A stretch of 64,000 nt of DNA, taken from NCBI RefSeq assembly GCF_002966125.1, contig NZ_CP027062.1:3118273-3182272 (forward strand). Direction: 5' to 3'. Source of the DNA: Pukyongia salina (GTDB lineage Bacteria > Bacteroidota > Bacteroidia > Flavobacteriales > Flavobacteriaceae). The position numbers and the translations under genes are program-made. The notes beneath the pieces are model-generated. The model had not been told where the DNA came from. It saw nothing but the letters and a program-made list of their open reading frames with translations, and ran no database searches. Positions 17,408 through 25,048 of the stretch are shown piece by piece; positions within the stretch are counted from its first letter, which is position 1; each line of letters begins with the position of its first letter.

Positions 17408-18106
17408 ATGGGGAAAACTTTACGTATGCTCTTCCTGCTGATTTCCGTTTCCGCGTTCCCCCAGGATTTTGCGAAGAAATCCCTGTTTTCTGATGTGATC
17501 GGACAGAACATAAAAAAGTATAAGAACCTTGCCAATTACGCCTATCGTAAAGCCGATCTGGAACGGGCTCAGTTCTTATTCGATTCGCTGGTGGACCACG
17601 TGATAAAAGATAGTTATATGAATAACTTCAAACTGCGTGAAGTAAACGGAAAGCGATCTGAAATGTATGCCTTCGAAAAGCCGGTTTATCTTATTACCAC
17701 TGCCTTTTGGGTGGCAACCAGCTCTGGGGAGATCCCGGCCCTGAACACCATAGCAGATCAATATCATAAGGAAGTGGACATCGTAGTACTTTTCTGGGGC
17801 CCCAAAGATGCCATCATGAAACTTAAAAAGCACTACAGTAAAAATATCACCTTATTGTACGTGGACGAAATGGAGAACACCAACGACTTCACCATTAAAA
17901 CCATGAAACACAGCCTGGGATTTCCTACCACTTTTATAATGGACGAATCAAAACGCATCCTGGATGTTCGAAGGAATATGAACCATCATTACGAAAAGGA
18001 TTACACTACTTCGTACAATGAGCATTACCAGACCTTCATGAACGGCCTGTCACTTATCTTAAATAAAGAGGATGGGAAAACGGCCGATCCGTTTACACAT
18101 GATTAA
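17408..18106 (+). CDS. Exported thioredoxin-fold protein without cysteines
   Basis: The 232-residue product has a signal peptide (MGKTLRMLFLLISVSAFPQ). Residues 92-200 resemble a TlpA/thioredoxin fold: VYLITTAFWVATSSGEIPAL stands where the family has FWATWCxPC-EIPAL, and the cis-proline loop GFPTTFIMDE is kept. There is no cysteine anywhere in the protein, so it cannot do disulphide chemistry. The N-terminal 70 residues are helical. It probably works by binding, not catalysis. Its 3' end converges on the TauE gene with 1 bp between. Confidence 0.75.
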   Translation: MGKTLRMLFLLISVSAFPQDFAKKSLFSDVIGQNIKKYKNLANYAYRKADLERAQFLFDSLVDHVIKDSYMNNFKLREVNGKRSEMYAFEKPVYLITTAFWVATSSGEIPALNTIADQYHKEVDIVVLFWGPKDAIMKLKKHYSKNITLLYVDEMENTNDFTIKTMKHSLGFPTTFIMDESKRILDVRRNMNHHYEKDYTTSYNEHYQTFMNGLSLILNKEDGKTADPFTHD

Positions 18107-18107
18107 A

Positions 18108-18479
18108 CTACTTCGACAGAAATAATTTTACCGCTGCAACCACAAGTATTAGGGCAAAGATCCGTTTCAATACCTGCTGATTGAGTGACACCGCGAACTT
18201 AGATCCAATATATCCTCCTACTACAAAGAAGATTGCAATAACCAGGGCATATTTCCATTCGATAGCGTGGCCTGCCTTGTGGTAGGTATACGCTGCTAAA
18301 AAAGTTACCGGTACAGCAAGTACGGCCAGACTCATCCCCTGCGCCTGATGCTGATCATAGCTTAAAAATAACATCATTAAGGGGATCATTACCACGCCAC
18401 CTCCTACTCCCATAAAACCACTTAGCATCCCGGCTAGTAATCCAATAAGGATTAACGAAAGAATTAATGTCATACGCAT
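18108..18479 (-). CDS. Half-size TauE/SafE family membrane protein
   Basis: The 123-residue protein has about four membrane segments. The DUF81 glycine motif sits near the N-terminus (LLAGMLSGFMGVGGGVVMIPLMM), and GGYIGSKFAVSLNQQVLKRIFALILVV occurs near the end. TauE/SafE transporters usually have about 250 residues in two such halves; this is one half and would need to dimerise. The family exports sulphite, sulphoacetate or similar anions. The start abuts the stop of the lytic transglycosylase gene, so both are on one transcript. The start could also be the second ATG at 18473. Confidence 0.8.
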   Translation of the reverse strand: MRMTLILSLILIGLLAGMLSGFMGVGGGVVMIPLMMLFLSYDQHQAQGMSLAVLAVPVTFLAAYTYHKAGHAIEWKYALVIAIFFVVGGYIGSKFAVSLNQQVLKRIFALILVVAAVKLFLSK

Positions 18480-19412
18480 TTATTGTCCTGTGTTATAGTA
18501 TCCCTTCTCCGGAATTTCTATAAAATATTCCTTTCCAGAGGCATTCTTTAGGTAGGTTTCCCGCAACCACGGATTATGCAGCTTCAATATCTTATAATTG
18601 ATACCAAATTGTTTTGCAAAGCCGGGAATATCGGTAATGGCCGTATCTACTTTTACCTTATAGGTCGGGATGGTTGTATACAAATCCCTGGGTTGGAAAT
18701 TAAAACCATACTTCTCAGGATTGCTCAATATCTCTTTAAACGCTAGGATACGGAATACATACCTGCTCGTCTCGTCATTCAACAACAGATCGTAGTAATT
18801 ATTGGAAGCCTTCTGCCTGTCTACCTGTTTCTGGATCCCTCCATTACCGGCGTTATAAGCAGCAGCAGCCATTGTCCATGAACCAAATTTCTTCTTCGAA
18901 TTCTTCAGATATTCAGCGGCTACCTCGGTGGCCAGTTCGAGATTGTATCGCTCGTCCACATAATCGTTGATCTCCAGACCGTATTCCCGCCCTGTACCTT
19001 TTAAAAAGTGCCAGAACCCCGCTGCACCTGCCGGAGAACGATTGTTCTCCAGGGCACTTTCGGCAACCGCCAGGTATTTAAAATCATCCGGGAGTCCGTG
19101 TTTTGCCAACAAGGGTTCGATAATAGGGAAATATTTATTTGCACGCTTAAAAATAAGCAGCCCATTAGATTGCCAATAAGTATTTACCAGCAGTTCCCGG
19201 TCCAGCCTTTCCCGTATATCCGGATTGTCCAGCGGAACAGGCTCTCCCGCAAAATCCATCGTTTCGGGGATAGGTACGGCATATACATTATAGTCGTTCA
19301 CAGCTTTTTCAACAGCTTTCGGTTTTACAGGCTCCTGCTGCACAGCATTCACACACAAACTGCTCACCCCAAAGAGAACAGTTACCAATCCAATTTTTGA
19401 TAAAATACTCAT
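18480..19412 (-). CDS. Lytic transglycosylase (SLT domain, MltD-like)
   Basis: The product is 310 residues with a signal peptide (MSILSKIGLVTVLFGVSSLCVNA). The SLT domain spans about residues 95-230, with the catalytic Glu in YLAVAESALENNRSPAGAAGFWHFLKGTGREYGL, then DYVDERYNLELATEVAAEYL and TMAAAAYNAGNGGI. It would cleave peptidoglycan glycan strands in the periplasm. The C-terminal part (TYKVKVDTAITDIPGFAKQF, then LKLHNPWLRETYL) resembles a degenerate LysM-like segment. A half-size TauE gene follows directly on the same transcript. Confidence 0.9.
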   Translation of the reverse strand: MSILSKIGLVTVLFGVSSLCVNAVQQEPVKPKAVEKAVNDYNVYAVPIPETMDFAGEPVPLDNPDIRERLDRELLVNTYWQSNGLLIFKRANKYFPIIEPLLAKHGLPDDFKYLAVAESALENNRSPAGAAGFWHFLKGTGREYGLEINDYVDERYNLELATEVAAEYLKNSKKKFGSWTMAAAAYNAGNGGIQKQVDRQKASNNYYDLLLNDETSRYVFRILAFKEILSNPEKYGFNFQPRDLYTTIPTYKVKVDTAITDIPGFAKQFGINYKILKLHNPWLRETYLKNASGKEYFIEIPEKGYYNTGQ

Positions 19413-19471
19413 GACTTAAATTTTTTATTAAAGATAAAAAAAGGAAGGTGCTAATTAAAGTTTTACTGCTC

Positions 19472-20134
19472 TTATTCTTCGATGGCAGCAATTATTTTTT
19501 CGGATACCCGGCTACCCTTATCCAGAAGCATAATATGAGTCCCTCCTTCCAGCACAACACAATCGCTGATATTCTTTATAGGGAAGATAATATCCTTATC
19601 TCCGTGAATGTGAATTATATTTCTCAGGGGTTCCTTCCGCTGCCAGCACACCATATTCCTGATGGCCCAATCCAGATATCGCTTGTCTCGCACGTGAAGA
19701 AATTCCTGGTAGAGTTTTAATCGTTTTTTAGATCTGGGGCCTATAGCAAATTTAGTAAGGTCGTCTGCACTTAACATTAACCGAGTTGGCATAAGTTTAT
19801 ACACAGCCGTCCTACGTGCGATTTTAAGTCGTCTGGGGAGTTCGGCACGAGATTTCACACTGGAGATAATGATTAATTTCCTTGGGTTGACAAAAGCTGC
19901 CATTTCCTGTGCTACCACCCCTCCAAACGAAACGCCTGCCAAAACCACATCTTTCTCCTTTACCCTGGCTGCCATCCTAGCGGCATAATTCAGTAAAGAT
20001 TCATTCCTCTCGGGGATCAACCACTCCAGTATGTGCAGGACGTAGCGGTCTTCGGGCAGGTGGATGTTCTTAAAAATTTCCTTCCCCGCAGCCATCCCGG
20101 GAACGAAATAAACATGGGTTTTTTGCTTAGACAT
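19472..20134 (-). CDS. Alpha/beta hydrolase
   Basis: The product is 220 residues with a complete catalytic triad by motif: nucleophile Ser in GVSFGG, the acid in HIHGDKD, and His in LEGGTHIML. There is no signal peptide, so it is cytoplasmic. The chain is short, with a small lid region rich in basic residues (RLKIARRTAVYKLMP, RSKKRLKLY). The substrate cannot be told. It is divergent from the pirin gene; no promoter with good consensus is visible on the minus side. Confidence 0.82.
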   Translation of the reverse strand: MSKQKTHVYFVPGMAAGKEIFKNIHLPEDRYVLHILEWLIPERNESLLNYAARMAARVKEKDVVLAGVSFGGVVAQEMAAFVNPRKLIIISSVKSRAELPRRLKIARRTAVYKLMPTRLMLSADDLTKFAIGPRSKKRLKLYQEFLHVRDKRYLDWAIRNMVCWQRKEPLRNIIHIHGDKDIIFPIKNISDCVVLEGGTHIMLLDKGSRVSEKIIAAIEE

Positions 20135-20178
20135 AGGGCTTTAACAACTAGCTAACGATTTTGGCGAGTGATTTTTCG

Positions 20179-20186
20179 TAACTTTG
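20179..20186 (+). promoter_or_regulatory. -7 box TAACTTTG upstream of the pirin gene
   Basis: A perfect TAnnTTTG lies 41 bases before the ATG. A TTTG lies 15 bases further up (20160-20163), closer than the usual 19. Confidence 0.55.
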
Positions 20187-20227
20187 TAGTGCAAAGATAG
20201 AATTATCATCACGTATTTGGGGTTTTT

Positions 20228-20944
20228 ATGAAGAAGATTTTACATCCGGCAGACACTCGTGGCACTGCGGATTATGGCTGGTTACAAGCCCGGTATTCTT
20301 TTAGTTTTGCTAATTTTTTTAACCCGGACAGAATTCAGTTTGGGAAGCTACGCGTGCTAAACGACGACATCGTTGCACCCGCTATGGGCTTCGGTAAACA
20401 CCCGCATCAGAATATGGAGATCGTCACTATTCCTCAGCAAGGTGCCCTAAAACACCGCGATTCTATGGGTAACGAAGGAGTGATAGAATCTGGCGACATT
20501 CAGATCATGAGTGCCGGCAGCGGCGTTGAACACAGCGAAATGAATGCCAATACCACCCAATCCGTGAAATTATTCCAGATCTGGGTCTTCCCGGAAGAAG
20601 AGAACGTATCCCCTCGTTACGATCAGAAAAAGATCGCGCCTCTCCTCAAAAATAACCAATTCAGCGCTGTGGTAAAACCTCGCTCTCATGCAGCCGCAGA
20701 TGAGCTTTGGGTCCATCAGCAGGCCTGGTTCAACATTGGTGAATTTTCAGAAACAACCATTACAGATTATAAGTTAAACAACCCAGCCAATGGCGCGTAT
20801 ATCTTTGTTATAGATGGCACCATTGTTGTTGATAATGAGACACTTAATAAGAGGGATGCCATAGGTGTCTGGGATACCAATTCGGTCTCCATCACGGCAG
20901 AAAAAGATAGCCGTGTCCTGCTTATAGAAGTACCAATGAATTAA
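20228..20944 (+). CDS. Pirin family bicupin (YhhW-like)
   Basis: The product is 238 residues. The N-terminal cupin has the metal-binding pattern GFGKHPHQNMEIVT, then LKHRDSMGNEGVI and GSGVEHSEMN, giving the three His and one Glu expected of pirins. The C-terminal cupin is degenerate (NPANGAYIFVIDGTIVVDNETL). Close relatives such as E. coli YhhW oxidise quercetin in vitro; the natural substrate is unknown. A small acetyltransferase gene follows after 15 bp, probably in the same transcript. Confidence 0.92.
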   Translation: MKKILHPADTRGTADYGWLQARYSFSFANFFNPDRIQFGKLRVLNDDIVAPAMGFGKHPHQNMEIVTIPQQGALKHRDSMGNEGVIESGDIQIMSAGSGVEHSEMNANTTQSVKLFQIWVFPEEENVSPRYDQKKIAPLLKNNQFSAVVKPRSHAAADELWVHQQAWFNIGEFSETTITDYKLNNPANGAYIFVIDGTIVVDNETLNKRDAIGVWDTNSVSITAEKDSRVLLIEVPMN

Positions 20945-20959
20945 AAAAAAATACTCCCT

Positions 20960-21259
20960 ATGATTGAAGATGTAGAAATTACCGATAACGAATTTTTAAG
21001 ACAATTCGAACTTGAAGTGGGCGACAATATGGCCCGCATAGAATACGCCCTACAGGATCGCAAGATATTCCTTACCAAATTCGATATGCCAGACGATATG
21101 GAAGAGCAGGGATTCAGGGATATTTTTATAAAGGCGGTATTCGACGAAGTAAGAGATCGTGGAATAAGTCTTGTTCCCACTAGTCCCGAGATCGCTGGAT
21201 TTATGCGTAAAAATCGCAGAAAATACAAGGACCTCCTGCCTGTTGGAATAAGTATTTAA
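20960..21259 (+). CDS. Small GNAT-like N-acetyltransferase (YjdJ type)
   Basis: The 99-residue protein matches the short YjdJ-like GNAT group. It has FELEVGDNMARIEYALQDRK near the N-terminus, then DMEEQGFRDIFIKAVFDEVRDRG where larger members carry their acetyl-CoA loop, and LVPTSPEIAGFMRKNRRKYKDLL at the end. These mini-acetyltransferases have no known substrate. It follows the pirin gene and ends just before a REP-like palindromic element. Confidence 0.8.
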   Translation: MIEDVEITDNEFLRQFELEVGDNMARIEYALQDRKIFLTKFDMPDDMEEQGFRDIFIKAVFDEVRDRGISLVPTSPEIAGFMRKNRRKYKDLLPVGISI

Positions 21260-21267
21260 GAAGTTTT

Positions 21268-21358
21268 GGGCGCCTTCTACGAAGCTAACGCTCCGTAGAA
21301 CCGGGCTATCCATTATATCACTCCCTTCGGTTCGTGGATGCCATTTCTATCCCTGGCG
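21268..21358. repeat. REP-like palindromic element of Bacteroidota type
   Basis: Between convergent genes lie two nested palindromic parts: TTCTACG/CGTAGAA (21275-21281 with 21293-21299) and GGGCTATCCA with TGGATGCC around an ACTCCCTTCGGTTCG tip, ending in TATCCCTGGCGCA. The frame GGGCTATCC...GGAT...CTATCCCT-GCGC resembles short intergenic palindromes I know from other flavobacterial genomes. The last bases form the mtaB stop codon and its final codons. Only one copy is in this window. Confidence 0.6.
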
Positions 21359-22702
21359 CAGTACTTCTGTCTCCGCAAATTCGAAACGTACCAGACCGTC
21401 ATCATCGATCTCCGTTAGGATAATATCATGTAGAGTGTTCACCAACTCCGGGTTCCACGGAGCCTTCACCTTAACGTAATTTTCGGTGAAACCGTGTATG
21501 TATCCCTCCTTGTTCTCTCCCTCAAAAAGCACCGTTCTCTCTGTTCCCAGCTGTTGCTCGTAAAAGGCCCTGCGCTTCTTGGCAGACAACCCTCGCAACA
21601 TCTTACTGCGTTTGTGCCGTACCGATTTAGGCACCACCCCTTCCATTTCGGCTGCCGGGGTATTATCCCTTTCAGAATAAGTAAAAACATGTAAATAGGA
21701 AATATCCAGCTCATTGAGAAAGTGATAGGTTTCCAAAAATCGTTCGTCGGTTTCACCGGGAAAGCCAACGATCACATCCACACCTATACAGGCATGCGGC
21801 ATAACATCCCTGATCTTCTTCACCCTGTCCTCATATAGCCCTCTCATATATCTTCTGCGCATTAATTTCAGCAAGTCATCACTTCCACTCTGCAGGGGAA
21901 TATGAAAATGCGGCACAAAGGTTTTAGAGCTAGCTACAAAATCTATGGTTTCGTTTTTTAAGAGGTTAGGTTCTATAGACGATATTCTAAGTCGCTCTAT
22001 ACCCTCTACCTCATCAAGGGCCTGACAAAGCTCGAAAAAGGTATGTTCGTGCTTCTTATTTCCAAATTCTCCCTTGCCATAATCCCCTATGTTCACTCCC
22101 GTAAGTACGATCTCCTTTATCCCCTGGGCAGAGATCTCGGCAGCGTTCTTTAATACGTTATCCAACGTATCGCTACGGGAAATTCCCCTGGCCAGTGGGA
22201 TAGTACAGTAGGTACATTTATAATCACAGCCATCCTGAACTTTCAAAAAGGCCCTGGTTCTGTCCCCAATGGAATAGGAACCCACATAAAAATCGGCCTC
22301 CTCGATCTCACAGGAATGGATCACCCCGGCATTCCTGGTTCGCTCCGGCGTGCTCAATAGCTCGTTAATATAGGCCGTGATCTTAAATTTTTCGGTGGCA
22401 CCCAGTACCAGGTCTACCCCGTGTACATCGGCCAGTTCCTGCGGTTTTAATTGGGCATAGCAACCTATTGCGGCTACAAATGCTTCAGGATTGACTTTCT
22501 GCGCCTGCTTCACGATACTGCGGAATCTTTTATCGGCATTTTCGGTAACACTGCAGGTGTTGATCACATAGATATCGGCCGCTTCACCAAAGTCCACCCG
22601 CTCGTATCCTTCCGAAGAAAAATCACGGGCAATCGTAGAAGTCTCACTGAAATTCAGCTTACAACCCAAGGTATAAAATGCGACTTTTTTGCTAGCGTTC
22701 AT
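21347..22702 (-). CDS. mtaB: tRNA t6A37 methylthiotransferase MtaB
   Basis: The product is 451 residues. The N-terminal UPF0004 domain has its three iron-sulphur cysteines in TLGCKLNFSE, NTCSVTENADKRFR and IGCYAQLKP. The radical-SAM cluster motif CDYKCTYC follows near residue 155, with HIPLQSGSDDLLKLMRRRY and IGVDVIVGFPGETDE further on. A TRAM-like C-terminus ends the chain. It adds a methylthio group to threonylcarbamoyl-adenosine 37 of tRNA. MtaB rather than MiaB is chosen because of the TLGCKLN opening and overall length. The last codons and stop lie inside the palindromic repeat. Confidence 0.93.
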   Translation of the reverse strand: MNASKKVAFYTLGCKLNFSETSTIARDFSSEGYERVDFGEAADIYVINTCSVTENADKRFRSIVKQAQKVNPEAFVAAIGCYAQLKPQELADVHGVDLVLGATEKFKITAYINELLSTPERTRNAGVIHSCEIEEADFYVGSYSIGDRTRAFLKVQDGCDYKCTYCTIPLARGISRSDTLDNVLKNAAEISAQGIKEIVLTGVNIGDYGKGEFGNKKHEHTFFELCQALDEVEGIERLRISSIEPNLLKNETIDFVASSKTFVPHFHIPLQSGSDDLLKLMRRRYMRGLYEDRVKKIRDVMPHACIGVDVIVGFPGETDERFLETYHFLNELDISYLHVFTYSERDNTPAAEMEGVVPKSVRHKRSKMLRGLSAKKRRAFYEQQLGTERTVLFEGENKEGYIHGFTENYVKVKAPWNPELVNTLHDIILTEIDDDGLVRFEFAETEVLRQG

Positions 22703-22823
22703 TAGTGTATTTTAGCAGGCGGGCACAAAGATACGAACAATTACCAAAGTGAATTATCAGATGCTTGGGTAACCAGAGATTCATCTTAAAACGTCCATCT
22801 GAAATTAAGTAACAAATTACTCT

Positions 22824-22997
22824 ATGTCTAAAGCATCAGCCCGAATAAAGGAAATCGACTCTGGACAGAATTATTGCTTTGTACTCCTCGAATACCTGGG
22901 GGAATATACAAGCATAATCTTATTTGATATCGGCCTTGTGTTGATATATCTTTATACCGGACTCATAAAGAAATGGAAAGGACTACCCGAAGGATAA
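22824..22997 (+). CDS. Possible 57-residue membrane peptide overlapping the next gene
   Basis: An ATG at 22824 opens a 57-codon frame that ends at TAA 22995-22997, overlapping the start of the oligopeptide-binding gene by 25 bases. The product begins MSKASARIKEIDSGQNYCF and contains a hydrophobic helix (SIILFDIGLVLIYLYTGLI) followed by a basic end, KKWKGLPEG. Such small single-span proteins are easily missed. The overlap could couple translation of the downstream lipoprotein. I know no homologue, and chance remains possible. Confidence 0.35.
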   Translation: MSKASARIKEIDSGQNYCFVLLEYLGEYTSIILFDIGLVLIYLYTGLIKKWKGLPEG

Positions 22998-24601
22998 CCC
23001 GATTATTGCCATCTGTATTCATGCTTTGGCTATTGATTCTGCTGGGCAGCTGTTCTGCCGATACCGATAAGCAGCGGGACTCGCTCGTTTTTCGCTACAA
23101 CGAGCACAGCAATATCCCCACACTAGATCCAGCCTTTGCCAGGAACCCACAGATTATATGGCCCACCAATCAGCTTTTCAATGGCCTGATACAACTGGAC
23201 GATTCCCTTAAGGTACAACCGGACATTGCTAAATCCTGGAAATTTGTAGATAGTACCTGCACCTTCTATTTCACCCTGAGAGACGATGTGTATTTTCATA
23301 AAAGCGAGGTTTTTGGCGAGCAAGGCACCAGAAAGGTGACTGCTTACGATTTCGAGTACAGTTTCGCCCGCCTTACAGACCCCGGAGTTGCGTCTCCCGG
23401 TAGCTGGGTGATGAACAATGTGGAAACGTACAAGGCCGAGAACGATTCGGTTTTTAAGATATTACTGCAGCGCCCCTTCCCTCCTTTCCTCGGTATGCTG
23501 GGGATGCGATACTTCTCTGTTGTACCACAGGAAGCCGTGGAATACTATGGAAGCGAATTCAGGAGAAATCCCGTAGGAACCGGGCCTTTCCAATTTAAAC
23601 TTTGGGAAGAAAATGTAAAATTAGTGCTTAGGAAGAACCCTTTGTACTTCGAGATCGATGAGAATGGTGAACAATTACCTTACCTGGAAGCCATTGCCAT
23701 TACCTTCTTGCCCGATAAACAGAGTGAATTTCTGCAATTCGCACAGGAAAAGATAGATTTTGTCTCCGGCCTGGACAATTCGTATAAGGATGAGATCATC
23801 ACCACCACTGGTGAATTACAGGAAGAATATAAGGACAGGGTAAAACTTATTACTGCGCCTTATCTCAACACCGAATATCTTGGATTCTTTATGGGAGCAG
23901 ATACCCCCGAGATCAAATCCAAATTATTACGGCAGGCTGTGAATTACGGTTTCGACCGGGAGAAAATGGTGACTTTCTTAAGAAATGGGATGGGAATTCC
24001 GGCTAATAACGGATTTATCCCCAAAGGCCTTCCGGGTTTTAATGAAATTGAAGGCTATACCTACAACCCCAACAAGGCGCGTGAGTTAATAGAACAATAC
24101 AAAACAGAGACGGGCGACACCGATCTGGAGATCATAATAGGTACTAACAGTCAGTATCTTGATATTTGCGAATACATTCAGCGGGAGCTCGAAAAGCTAG
24201 GGGTGTCTGTTACAGTAGATGTCATGCCTCCTTCCACCTTACGACAAATGAAGAGTTCGGGTGAATTGGATATCTTCAGGGCAAGCTGGATCGCAGATTA
24301 TCCCGACGCCGAAAACTATCTTAGCCTCTTTTACAGTGAGAATTTCACTCCCAATGGCCCCAACTATACACATTACAAGAACGAGGCTTTTGATAGCCTG
24401 TATGTTCGCGCGCTCAATATTTCGAATATTGAGGAGCGGAAACTTCTTTATACTCAAATGGATTCGATCATTATTTCCGATGCCCCGGTGGTGCCTTTGT
24501 ATTACGATATGGCGATCCGTTTCGTGAATAAGAAAGTAAGTGGCCTGGGGATCAATCCGCAGAATTTCCTGGTGCTTAAAAGGGTTCGCAAAGCGGAATG
24601 A
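22973..24601 (+). CDS. Oligopeptide ABC transporter substrate-binding lipoprotein (family 5)
   Basis: The product is 542 residues. The signal MERTTRRITRLLPSVFMLWLLILLGSC ends in a lipobox cysteine. The family 5 binding protein fold includes IPTLDPAFARNP, KSWKFVDSTCTFYFTLRDDVYFH, and GTGPFQFKLWEENVKLVLRKNPLYF. The second lobe has RQAVNYGFDREKMV and DIFRASWIADYPDAENYLSLF, as in DppA/OppA. It would bind peptides outside the inner membrane. No permease or ATPase genes are next to it, so it is an orphan binding protein here. Its 5' end overlaps a possible small ORF. Confidence 0.9.
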   Translation: MERTTRRITRLLPSVFMLWLLILLGSCSADTDKQRDSLVFRYNEHSNIPTLDPAFARNPQIIWPTNQLFNGLIQLDDSLKVQPDIAKSWKFVDSTCTFYFTLRDDVYFHKSEVFGEQGTRKVTAYDFEYSFARLTDPGVASPGSWVMNNVETYKAENDSVFKILLQRPFPPFLGMLGMRYFSVVPQEAVEYYGSEFRRNPVGTGPFQFKLWEENVKLVLRKNPLYFEIDENGEQLPYLEAIAITFLPDKQSEFLQFAQEKIDFVSGLDNSYKDEIITTTGELQEEYKDRVKLITAPYLNTEYLGFFMGADTPEIKSKLLRQAVNYGFDREKMVTFLRNGMGIPANNGFIPKGLPGFNEIEGYTYNPNKARELIEQYKTETGDTDLEIIIGTNSQYLDICEYIQRELEKLGVSVTVDVMPPSTLRQMKSSGELDIFRASWIADYPDAENYLSLFYSENFTPNGPNYTHYKNEAFDSLYVRALNISNIEERKLLYTQMDSIIISDAPVVPLYYDMAIRFVNKKVSGLGINPQNFLVLKRVRKAE

Positions 24602-24656
24602 TCCTATTTATTGTAACGAAATGAATATCCTCCATTACCAATAATAAAACCGTTTC

Positions 24657-24962
24657 ATGAGTACAAAAGGCAAAATCGGGGTATATCGCTTTAACGAATT
24701 ACAGAAAAGTAAACGAAGACGGCTATCCGATCCTAAAGTTCGTTCCATGCCTAGTGGGTACAAAAAATTTGATGATCATACTGAAATGAAAACTCATGAG
24801 TACGCCGAATTTCAGAAAAAATTATTTGCAGAAAAAGCCAGGAATCGCAGACGATTCAGATTGGTTTTTTGGTCTGTAATGCTCCTTTTGGTTATCGTGC
24901 TATCCTATTTCCTGTTCTTCTATGAAATGGATCCTATCCGGTCGTTCAAGTGGCCGAACTAG
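24657..24962 (+). CDS. Small hypothetical protein with C-terminal membrane anchor
   Basis: The 101-residue protein has a basic N-terminal region (KIGVYRFNELQKSKRRRLSD), a charged middle, and one hydrophobic segment at residues 67-88 (FRLVFWSVMLLLVIVLSYFLFFY) near the C-terminus. It would sit in the inner membrane with the basic part in the cytoplasm. It follows the peptide-binding lipoprotein gene by 55 bp. I recognise no family. Confidence 0.7.
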   Translation: MSTKGKIGVYRFNELQKSKRRRLSDPKVRSMPSGYKKFDDHTEMKTHEYAEFQKKLFAEKARNRRRFRLVFWSVMLLLVIVLSYFLFFYEMDPIRSFKWPN

Positions 24963-25048
24963 CCCTCAATACAGTGATTAAAAATCTATAATTTTTATGT
25001 CAACTGCTGAAATAATTCTATTTTGCGGAACTATCACAATAATAGCGG

